Position numbers and translations under genes: made by a program. A stretch of 20,720 bases of DNA from JANNHP01 sp031404455 (GTDB lineage Bacteria; Planctomycetota; JAJSAM01; JAJVHW01): the NCBI GenBank assembly GCA_031404455.1, contig JANNHP010000145.1:1-20720 (forward strand), written 5' to 3'. Shown one piece after another: positions 15,240 through 20,720 of this stretch; within the stretch, counting starts at the first letter, position 1, and every line of letters begins with the position of its first letter. Below the pieces are notes generated by a model. The model saw nothing but the letters and a program-made list of their open reading frames with translations, was not told the origin of the DNA and made no database searches.

Positions 15240-16301
15240 CTACCGCCACCCGCGCCCGTACCCCCGTCCCGACCGCCGCGGCGTCCCGCAGTCCTGCACG
15301 GGCGCGCACGTCGAGCGGAAGCCGGAGTAGCCCCCGCCGTGGGGGACGGAGCGCGAGTACATGCCGAGCGGCGTGGAGTAGGTGGCGTACGAGCGGCCGT
15401 ACCAGCCGTGGCCGTTGCCGTACCCGTAGTCGTATCCGTAGCGGCCGAACCAGGTGCGCCGTGTCGCGAAGCGCGTGTCGAACCGGGCGCCGCCGAACGC
15501 GCACACGTCGCGCGCCCTGAGGACCGACGAGCACCATCCGCTCCAGTACGTCGGGCTCCAGAAGGTCCGCGCCGTGCCGCAGGAGGCGAGCGCGGACGTG
15601 TAGATGATGGCCTCGTCCTCCTCGTACTCGAAGTCGGCCTCCACGCTGTCGGCGACGAGCGTCGCGTCGGCCTTCGGAGCCGCGAACGCCGCGGCGTGCG
15701 ACGCGAGGTAGACGGCGCGGGCCTTGTCGTAGGCCTCCTTGAACTCGGGCGACGACTCGACCGAACGGCGCATCGTCGCGATCGACGACTCGATGTCCTC
15801 GGCCATCGTCCCGGTGCGCGTGTCGTGCCACGCGAGGATCTGCCCCGCCGTGCGGCGGACGTAGGGCTCGTCCGCGCCGAACATCACCGCGGTCGCGATG
15901 CTCCGGATCGCGTCCTCGGTCTCGCCGCGCTTCGCGCGCATCGCCGCGACCACGGCCTTCGCGACCGGGTCCGTGAGCTCGACGTCGAGGACGTACTTCG
16001 CCTGCGCCTCGGCCATCTCGGGGAGGCCGAAATCGGTCATGCGGCGGACGTAGGCCTGCGCGACGGCGACGCCGCGGGTCGTCGTGATCGCCCGGGCGCG
16101 GGAGTATGCCTCGACCGTCGAGGACGGATCGCGGGCGTCGTAGATGGCGTCGATCGCCTGCGACACCGTCATCCGCGGACGGGCCGTGACGGGCCGGACC
16201 GCGGAACCGTCCGGGACAGCGCGCGCGATGTCGTCTGCGCGGACGGCCGCGCAGAGCCCGAGCACCGCCGCACCGATCGCCGCCGCCTGTCTCGTTCGCA
16301 C
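15240..16301 (-). CDS. Secreted protein with helical repeats and a Gly/Tyr/Arg- and Cys-rich tail
   Basis: A 353-residue protein of unknown function. The GTG start at 16301 is fixed by a very strong ribosome site. Residues 1-22 are a signal peptide (AAAIGAAVLGLCAAVRA, cut near ADD). Residues about 40-200 are helical and Ala-rich with spaced repeats such as VAQAYVRRMTDFGL and AEAQAKYVLDVELTDPVA, which look like tetratricopeptide-like pairs, but the consensus is loose. The C-terminal 100 residues change character: rich in Gly, Tyr, Trp, Arg and Ser with five Cys (ASCGT, GWCSS, DVCAF, STCAP, QDCGT), including GYDYGYGNGHGWYGRSYA. Such a tail could be cross-linked or bind surfaces. It precedes the PLD-EVE gene in the direction of transcription but has no visible link to it. 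Confidence 0.65.
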   Translation of the reverse strand: MRTRQAAAIGAAVLGLCAAVRADDIARAVPDGSAVRPVTARPRMTVSQAIDAIYDARDPSSTVEAYSRARAITTTRGVAVAQAYVRRMTDFGLPEMAEAQAKYVLDVELTDPVAKAVVAAMRAKRGETEDAIRSIATAVMFGADEPYVRRTAGQILAWHDTRTGTMAEDIESSIATMRRSVESSPEFKEAYDKARAVYLASHAAAFAAPKADATLVADSVEADFEYEEDEAIIYTSALASCGTARTFWSPTYWSGWCSSVLRARDVCAFGGARFDTRFATRRTWFGRYGYDYGYGNGHGWYGRSYATYSTPLGMYSRSVPHGGGYSGFRSTCAPVQDCGTPRRSGRGYGRGWR

Positions 16302-16312
16302 GGATCACCTCC
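16302..16312 (-). promoter_or_regulatory. Exceptionally strong Shine-Dalgarno site
   Basis: GGAGGTGATCC on the minus strand, directly before the GTG at 16301, with GGAGG six bases from the start. It matches the full complement of the usual 16S rRNA 3' tail, so strong initiation is expected. It settles the GTG as start. Confidence 0.75.
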
Positions 16313-16380
16313 GGATCGCTGGGAGCCCACAGCCGTCTGTCGCCTCCTAGGACGATGGCCGGCGTCGGGGAAGTTCCGTT

Positions 16381-16484
16381 CGGGGACGGACCTGACTTTC
16401 GAACCTTTCGCAACTTTCGGGGACGGTCCTTGGCGACTTCTCGCGTTCGGGGACGGTCCTTGGCGACTCCTCGCGGACGGTCCT
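16381..16484. repeat. Repeat cluster, family 2, ending at the M48 peptidase stop
   Basis: A copy at 16381-16410 (CGGGGACGGACCTGACTTTC) is followed by a 30-base tandem pair, 16416-16445 and 16446-16475, differing at one base and each starting TTCGGGGACGGTCCTTGG. A partial third unit (GACGGTCCT, 16476-16484) touches the stop of the metallopeptidase gene. The same family occurs at 4522-4655 and 18904-19040. The location at a gene end suggests a transcript-end or mRNA-protecting role, which is inference. Confidence 0.75.
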
Positions 16485-17323
16485 CACGGCTCGAGCCCCG
16501 CCGGCACCCCCGCGGGGAACTCCGCCGCGAGGACCTCCTCGACGTACGCCGCGCGGTTCGCGGGCTTCGGGTGCGTGGAGAGCATCTCGGGCGGGCCGCC
16601 CGAGGAGAGCCGGTCGAGGACCTTGATGACGCCGAGCATGGCGCGCGGGTCGTAGCCCGCGGACGCCGAGAGCCGCACGCCCCAACGGTCGGCCTCGAGT
16701 TCGTGCGCGCGCGAGTAGCTGAGGCCGGCGAACTGGGCCATCTCCTGGGCGAGCCGCGCCGAATCGCGCGTGCCGCCCGCAACGCCCGCGGCGCCGGCGA
16801 GGCCCTGGTCCCGCTCGCGCTTCGCCATCTGCTGCGCGCCGTGACGGGAGAGCGCGTGCCCCACCTCGTGGCCGAGCACGCCGGCCACCTGCCCCTCCGT
16901 CTCGAGCTGGGAGTAGAGGGCGAACGTGATGAACACCTGGCCGCCCGGGAGCGCGAACGCGTTCACCGTCTTCGGATCGCGCAGGAGGTGGAAGCGAAAG
17001 GGATACGGATTGCGGCGGCCCGCGGCCGCGAGCGATGCGTCGAGCGACGCGAGCAGGCGCCGTCCGATGCGCTCGACCCTCGCCTGCGCCGCGGGATCGG
17101 GATGGAGCCCGCCGTACTCCTGCACCAGCTCGGGCGCTGCCGCGAGGCCGAGCACGATCTCGTCCTTCTCGGACATCGCGACGTACTGCTTCTCGCCAGT
17201 GACGTCGTTCTCGTCGGAGCGCGACCAGTAGACGACGAGCGAACCGAGTGCGAGAACGAGCGCGAACACGAGCCGCAGGCCCATGCCCCCGCAACCACGG
17301 CCCCGCGAGGATGAGTTGGACAT
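16484..17323 (-). CDS. Membrane-anchored M48-family zinc metallopeptidase
   Basis: A 279-residue peptidase. Residues about 14-33 form one N-terminal membrane helix or uncleaved signal (MGLRLVFALVLALGSLVVYW). The catalytic site is H152-E-V-G-H156 in VLGHEVGHALSRH, with the third zinc ligand E208 in AHELEADRWGV. These define the M48 BepA/LoiP-like group, which act in envelope protein quality control. NAFALPGGQVFITFALYSQL (121-140) and STHPKPANRAAYVEE near the end also fit the family. The length is usual, and no TPR domain follows. The start at 17323 is the longest reading; the ATG at 17284 (MGLRLV) is a good alternative. It lies next to two multi-pass membrane proteins, so a shared membrane role is possible. 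Confidence 0.88.
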   Translation of the reverse strand: MSNSSSRGRGCGGMGLRLVFALVLALGSLVVYWSRSDENDVTGEKQYVAMSEKDEIVLGLAAAPELVQEYGGLHPDPAAQARVERIGRRLLASLDASLAAAGRRNPYPFRFHLLRDPKTVNAFALPGGQVFITFALYSQLETEGQVAGVLGHEVGHALSRHGAQQMAKRERDQGLAGAAGVAGGTRDSARLAQEMAQFAGLSYSRAHELEADRWGVRLSASAGYDPRAMLGVIKVLDRLSSGGPPEMLSTHPKPANRAAYVEEVLAAEFPAGVPAGLEP

Positions 17324-17371
17324 GCGATCAGACTCGAACGCGCGCCGGGGTCCGCCGCTTCCCGTCGCGCG

Positions 17372-18037
17372 TCACCGTCCGTAGTACGACCCGCCGAGCG
17401 CGCGGCCCACGGCGTCGATCACGACCACGTAGGCGTTGCTCCAGGCGTCCTCTCGGAAGAAGCGCGTCGGGATGCTCAGCGAGCCGACGAAGGGACGCAG
17501 CACCCACGCGAGCTGGATGGCGACGAACACGTAGAGCACGACCCACGCGAACCGGCCGATGCGGTGGCGCGGGTTTGCGGCGATGAGCGCGCGGTAGTGG
17601 CGCTGCAGCGTCACCTGTCCAGCGATGGTGCCGATCAGGAACGCGACGCCGTTGCTCAGGATCGCGAGGTCGTAGTCGTCGGAGGACACGTAGACGAGGA
17701 GCGTGACCGGTGCCAGCGCCGCGAGCGTGATGGCGAGCGTCGCCTGCGCCGCGAAGATGCCGCGGCACGCGGCCGCGAAGTCGTCGCGCAGGCCGAGGAG
17801 CGTGTTGACGACGTAGAAGTTCGGCAGGCAGACGAGCGTCGCCGCGGAGAGCAGGATCGGAACCTTCGTCGCCGAGAAGAGGGCCTGGAGCGCGCGGACG
17901 CCGAACGATCCCATCGCCGCGCCGTAGACGAAGCCGCCGCATGCGACGAGCAGCGCGAGCTTCGCCCACGGCACGTCGCCGCGTCCGGCGGCGTACGGTC
18001 CCTCTCCGCGCAGGAGGCCGTTCGCCTCGCGGATCAG
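17372..18037 (-). CDS. Multi-pass membrane protein of unknown function, paralogue B
   Basis: About 221 residues if it starts at a CTG at 18037, which overlaps the stop of the upstream gene as CTGA. The GTG at 17974 (200 residues) is the nearest standard choice. The CTG is preferred because residues 8-11 (LLRG) align with residues 11-14 of the upstream paralogue; a CTG start would be unusual and is only inferred. Five membrane helices are likely (about 25-46, 57-78, 93-117, 123-140 and 162-180). The end carries LAWVLRPFVG, then TRFFREDAWSN, matching the paralogue's MAWILRPFIG and FFRPRGSN. I recognise the pattern from bacterial membrane proteins without assigned function. No transport or catalytic motif is visible. 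Confidence 0.65.
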   Translation of the reverse strand: MIREANGLLRGEGPYAAGRGDVPWAKLALLVACGGFVYGAAMGSFGVRALQALFSATKVPILLSAATLVCLPNFYVVNTLLGLRDDFAAACRGIFAAQATLAITLAALAPVTLLVYVSSDDYDLAILSNGVAFLIGTIAGQVTLQRHYRALIAANPRHRIGRFAWVVLYVFVAIQLAWVLRPFVGSLSIPTRFFREDAWSNAYVVVIDAVGRALGGSYYGR

Positions 18038-18843
18038 TGAACGAGGCGTTGCAGCGTGTGCCACAGGGCCTCGAAGAAGTTCGACCCGCGCGGACGGAAG
18101 AACGCGAACTCCTGGCCCGGCGTGCCGATGAACGGCCGCAGTATCCAGGCCATCTGCGCGCCGACGATGCAGTACGTGACCGTCCAGATGGTGAACACGC
18201 GGCGGCCCGGGTCCTCGGGCGGCGCGACGCGGCGCGGCGGGATCGGCGGCAGCGAGGGCGGCGGCGGGGAGACGAGTCCCGCGAGACGCGGCGCGTCGTC
18301 GGCATCGGGGACCGGAGCCTCGCGCGGCGGCGGCTCGCGCGGCGCCTCGAAGAGCGTGGCGAGCGCGCGTCGCAGGAAGGCGAGGCCCGCGAAGCCGGAG
18401 ATGGCGAAGAAGACCACGTTCAGCGCCACGAGGAATGGGTAGCTGTCGGTCGAGAGCGTGAAGAAACCCGTCACCGGGCCGAAGGAGGCGAGGAGGGCGA
18501 GGTTCACCGTCACCGCGGCGAGCAGCAGCCGCAGCGTGTCGGGGCCGCGCAGGCGCGAGTTCGAGAGGGCGGAGAAGACGTAGAGCGACGGAAACGTCAC
18601 CACGAGCGTGAGCAGGAAGAGGAGCGGCACCTTCACCATCGTCGCGCCGAGTTGGGCCCAGCTCGGGTTCGTGGCCCGCATTGCCGCGAAGACGCCCATG
18701 AAGGCACCGTAGATCGCGCCGAGCACGAGCCCGGCCGTCGCGAACGTCGAGGACGCCCCGCCGACGCGTCCCTCGAGCAGGTCCTCGCGCCGCGTGGAGT
18801 GTCCCCGCAACAGCCGGTCGACGTGGCCGAGCAGCGCTCTCAT
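18034..18843 (-). CDS. Multi-pass membrane protein of unknown function, paralogue A
   Basis: A 269-residue protein from the ATG at 18843. Five likely membrane helices lie at about 32-54, 71-92, 103-120, 134-157 and 216-235. A Pro-rich linker (PREPPPREAP and VSPPPPSLPPIPPRR, about 168-205) precedes the last helix. The C-terminus carries MAWILRPFIG (231-240) and FFRPRGSNFFEAL. This closely resembles the next gene, so the pair looks like an old tandem duplication. The 4-base CTGA overlap points to coupled translation. No Shine-Dalgarno sequence is obvious before the ATG. Function is unknown; a role with the neighbouring peptidase is only a guess. Confidence 0.75.
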   Translation of the reverse strand: MRALLGHVDRLLRGHSTRREDLLEGRVGGASSTFATAGLVLGAIYGAFMGVFAAMRATNPSWAQLGATMVKVPLLFLLTLVVTFPSLYVFSALSNSRLRGPDTLRLLLAAVTVNLALLASFGPVTGFFTLSTDSYPFLVALNVVFFAISGFAGLAFLRRALATLFEAPREPPPREAPVPDADDAPRLAGLVSPPPPSLPPIPPRRVAPPEDPGRRVFTIWTVTYCIVGAQMAWILRPFIGTPGQEFAFFRPRGSNFFEALWHTLQRLVH

Positions 18844-18903
18844 GCCGCGATTGGACGACGCGGGCGGTCACGGGACATCAACTTTTCAGAATCCCGCTGC
18901 GCG

Positions 18904-19040
18904 AGTTCGGGGACGGTCCTGACTTTCGATACTTCCGGTACTTTCGATCGCGCGGAGTCGCCAGCCTCGAAAGTACTGAAAGTCAGGACCGTCCCCGAGC
19001 CTCAGTCGCCGGGAAGTCAACGGCAAGGACCGTCCCTGAG
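18904..19040. repeat. Inverted repeat cluster, family 2, ending at the acpS stop
   Basis: A left arm at about 18906-18946 (TTCGGGGACGGTCCTGACTT) faces a right arm at 18967-19000 (GAAAGTCAGGACCGTCCCCG). The arms pair over about 30 bases with a few mismatches. A partial copy (AAGGACCGTCCCTGAG, 19025-19040) ends one base before the acpS stop at 19041. It fills the gap between acpS and paralogue A and may serve as a terminator-like hairpin. Confidence 0.75.
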
Positions 19041-19415
19041 CTACTCCCCCACCGCGACGGCATGCGCGTCGCGGCGGGTGTGCGTGATGCTGATGAGGAT
19101 CTTCGAGATGCCGAGGTCGACGGCGCGTTCGCGCGCGGCGTCGTGCAGCACGAGGCGCGGGGCGCCGTTCGGGTTGCGCAGGACCTCGACCTGGTGGAAG
19201 GCGAGGCCCTTCGCGTATCCGGTGCCGAGGGCCTTCAGCACCGCCTCCTTCGCGGCGAAGCGGCCGGCGTAGAACTGGTGGATGGCCTCGCCGGACGAGG
19301 CGGCGAGGCGCCGCTCCTCCGGCGTGAAGACGCGGTCGAGGAACCGCTCCCCGTGACGCTCGATCGCCTCCTTCACGCGTTCGATCTCGATCGCATCGAG
19401 TCCCACGGACTTCAT
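19041..19415 (-). CDS. acpS: Holo-[acyl-carrier-protein] synthase
   Basis: A 124-residue enzyme, the usual AcpS length. It transfers 4'-phosphopantetheine from CoA to acyl carrier protein in the cytoplasm, making it active for fatty acid synthesis. Residues 5-12 (GLDAIEIE) carry the Mg-binding D7. F53-A-A-K-E57-AVLKALGTG (53-65) gives the second acidic residue and the CoA-binding Lys. SITHTRRDAHAVAV (109-122) is the C-terminal motif with H112, where Ser is more usual than Thr at 111. The ATG at 19415 overlaps the acyltransferase stop as ATGA, and a GGAGGTG site lies just upstream inside that gene, so the two should be translated together. Confidence 0.95.
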   Translation of the reverse strand: MKSVGLDAIEIERVKEAIERHGERFLDRVFTPEERRLAASSGEAIHQFYAGRFAAKEAVLKALGTGYAKGLAFHQVEVLRNPNGAPRLVLHDAARERAVDLGISKILISITHTRRDAHAVAVGE

Positions 19416-20419
19416 CGGGGCACCTCCGCGAAGACGGGGTAGTCGGGGTGGTCCTCGGGCCGCGTGTTCCACCGGCGGTGCATCCAGACCCAATGGTCCG
19501 GGCGCTTGCGGATCTCGGCCTCGCCGGCGGCCGTCATGCGCGCGGTCAGCTCGAGCGCCGCGTCCGCGGCGGGAAGATCGGTGCGCGCGTACATCGGCGG
19601 CAGCCCGAACGCGCGATGTCGCGAGAGGCCGTCCCAGGTGACGAACCCCATGACCACGGCCGCGCCCGTGCGCACGGCGAGCGCCGCCGGGCCGAGCGGC
19701 GTGTGCGCCAGACGGCCGAAGAACGGCACGAACGCACCGCTGACGTCGCTCGTGTCCTGGTCGATGAGCATCGCCACCGGCTTCGCCGCGCGCAGCGCCC
19801 GCAGGATCTCCCGCGGTTCGCCGCGCTGGATCGTGTCGCAGCCGAGGTCGCGTCGCATGTCGATGAGCATCGCGGTCGGGCCGTCCTCGTCGCTCTCGCG
19901 GCCGACGGCGCGTCCGCCGAGGTTCTTCCCCATCCAGGCGGCGAGCATCTCGAAGCAGCCGAAGTGGAACGTGACGATCAGTACGCCGTTGCCTTCCGCG
20001 ATCGCTGCGCGGACGGGCTCGTCGCCGGTGACCGCCAACCGCGCGAGCGCCCGGTCCGGACCCATGCGGTGCGCGACGACGAACGCGAGCATGCCGCGGC
20101 CGATGAGCGCGCAGCTTCGCCGTCCGATCCGCCGCCGCTCGCTCTCGGACTTCTCGGGCATCGCGAACGCGAGGTGTTCGAGCGCCTGGCGCCGCACGCG
20201 ACCGCCGAGGAACCAGCCGAGCGTCCCGAGCGCGTGGCCCAGCGCGCACGCCATCGGCATCGGCATCCACCGGACGCCCGACCGCACGGACCTCAGCCAG
20301 AAAGCGGCGCGCGCCCGCTTGCGCTTGCGCCGCTCGGCGTGGCGGGCGTGGCGCTTCGCGCGCTTCGACTCGGCCTTCGAAGTCTCGCCCGCGACCGTCC
20401 CCGCGGCGGGCTCCGTCAA
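19412..20419 (-). CDS. LpxL-like lipid A / lysophospholipid acyltransferase
   Basis: A 335-residue membrane-associated acyltransferase. The TTG at 20419 is chosen because it overlaps the cyclophilin stop as TTGA and follows a GAGGGCGAGCG segment; the frame is open further upstream but only through the cyclophilin gene. Residues 17-38 are highly basic (K, R, H). The catalytic HX4E motif is H152-FGCF-E157 in VTFHFGCFEMLAAW. Further family signs are AMLIDQDTSD, GAFVPFFGRLAHTPLGPAAL and, near the end, HWVWMHRRWNTRPE. Together they match the LpxL/HtrB group, which adds a secondary acyl chain to lipid A or related lipids. The acceptor in this organism is unknown. It is coupled to acpS downstream. 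Confidence 0.88.
   Translation of the reverse strand: MTEPAAGTVAGETSKAESKRAKRHARHAERRKRKRARAAFWLRSVRSGVRWMPMPMACALGHALGTLGWFLGGRVRRQALEHLAFAMPEKSESERRRIGRRSCALIGRGMLAFVVAHRMGPDRALARLAVTGDEPVRAAIAEGNGVLIVTFHFGCFEMLAAWMGKNLGGRAVGRESDEDGPTAMLIDMRRDLGCDTIQRGEPREILRALRAAKPVAMLIDQDTSDVSGAFVPFFGRLAHTPLGPAALAVRTGAAVVMGFVTWDGLSRHRAFGLPPMYARTDLPAADAALELTARMTAAGEAEIRKRPDHWVWMHRRWNTRPEDHPDYPVFAEVPR
19421..19427 (-). promoter_or_regulatory. Ribosome binding site of acpS inside the acyltransferase gene
   Basis: GGAGGTG on the minus strand, five bases before the ATG at 19415 and inside the upstream coding sequence. It supports the ATG and coupled translation. Confidence 0.6.
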
Positions 20420-20720
20420 CGCTCGCCCTCGACGGTGACGCGGACGATCTTCGAATCGACGTCGATCTTGTCGATGACATCGAGGCCCTCGACCACTCTG
20501 CCGAACGCGGTGTAGTGGACGTCGAGGTGCGGCGCGCGCGAGTGGCAGATGAAGAGCTGACAGCCGCCCGTGTCGGGATGGTTCGAGCGCGGCATGCCGA
20601 GCGTCCCGCGCTCGAACGGGATGCGCGTCGGTTCGAGCGGCAGCGTGACGCCGGCGTTGCCCGAGCCGTCGCCGCGCGGGCAACCGCCCTGGATGACGAA
20701 GTCGGGGACGACGCGGTGCC
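20416..20720 (-). CDS. Cyclophilin-type peptidyl-prolyl isomerase, C-terminal part (runs off the right edge)
   Basis: A 100-residue C-terminal part, open to the window edge, with the TGA at 20416-20418. Visible family sequence: HRVVPDFVIQGGCPRGDGSG, GTLGMPRSNHPDTGGCQLFI, then PHLDVHYTAFGRVVEGLDVI. These include the Arg and Phe/Gln positions of the active pocket. It catalyses cis-trans isomerisation of proline peptide bonds. Whether it is cytoplasmic or secreted cannot be told without the N-terminus. It is first in a set with the acyltransferase and acpS. Confidence 0.9.
   Translation of the reverse strand, partial: HRVVPDFVIQGGCPRGDGSGNAGVTLPLEPTRIPFERGTLGMPRSNHPDTGGCQLFICHSRAPHLDVHYTAFGRVVEGLDVIDKIDVDSKIVRVTVEGER

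Noticed and set aside
1..20720. CRISPR array, tRNA, rRNA or transposase
   Set aside because: No regularly spaced identical repeats, cloverleaf-like or rRNA sequence, or DDE/Y1 transposase motif was found by reading both strands. Only the REP-like repeats are present.

Overview
The window is very GC-rich DNA in which every gene I can support is read from the minus strand. Four things suggest a planctomycete or a similar large-genome bacterium: an ECF-type sigma factor beside proteins built from carboxypeptidase-regulatory-like beta-sandwich repeats, a membrane FHA protein with a CAP domain, large secreted proteins of unknown role, and dense intergenic REP-like repeats. No rRNA, tRNA, CRISPR array or transposase was found, so the taxonomic call is an inference. 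Three genes have ends or neighbours worth noting: the sigma factor gene runs off the left edge and the cyclophilin gene off the right edge, and all gene-free stretches are shorter than 300 bases.

Positions 1-7430 hold the 5' part of an ECF sigma factor gene, a secreted carboxypeptidase-regulatory-like protein whose start is preceded by nearly the same 45-base leader as the sigma factor, an FHA-transmembrane-CAP protein and an 860-residue lipoprotein of stacked regulatory-like repeats. Two families of inverted repeats lie between these genes. Positions 7431-9704 carry a UvrD/PcrA-type helicase that looks like housekeeping.

Positions 9767-15080 are the most interesting part. In transcription order they encode a PLD-type nuclease fused to an EVE domain, a large PLD-SF2 helicase-DUF3427 protein, and a protein resembling a PD-(D/E)XK restriction endonuclease that appears to have Cys where the catalytic Lys is expected. 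The last two genes overlap by GTGA. EVE domains belong to the PUA-like fold and are linked to recognition of modified bases, so I propose a modification-sensing restriction or anti-phage module. The domain calls come from the sequence; the joint function is inference. By eye the island is less GC-rich than its surroundings.

Positions 15240-18843 encode a secreted protein with a Gly/Tyr/Arg- and Cys-rich tail, a membrane-anchored M48 metallopeptidase and two tandem paralogous multi-pass membrane proteins. Positions 19041-20720 are a tightly coupled set (cyclophilin, LpxL-like acyltransferase, holo-ACP synthase) joined by TTGA and ATGA overlaps, consistent with envelope lipid and cofactor housekeeping.
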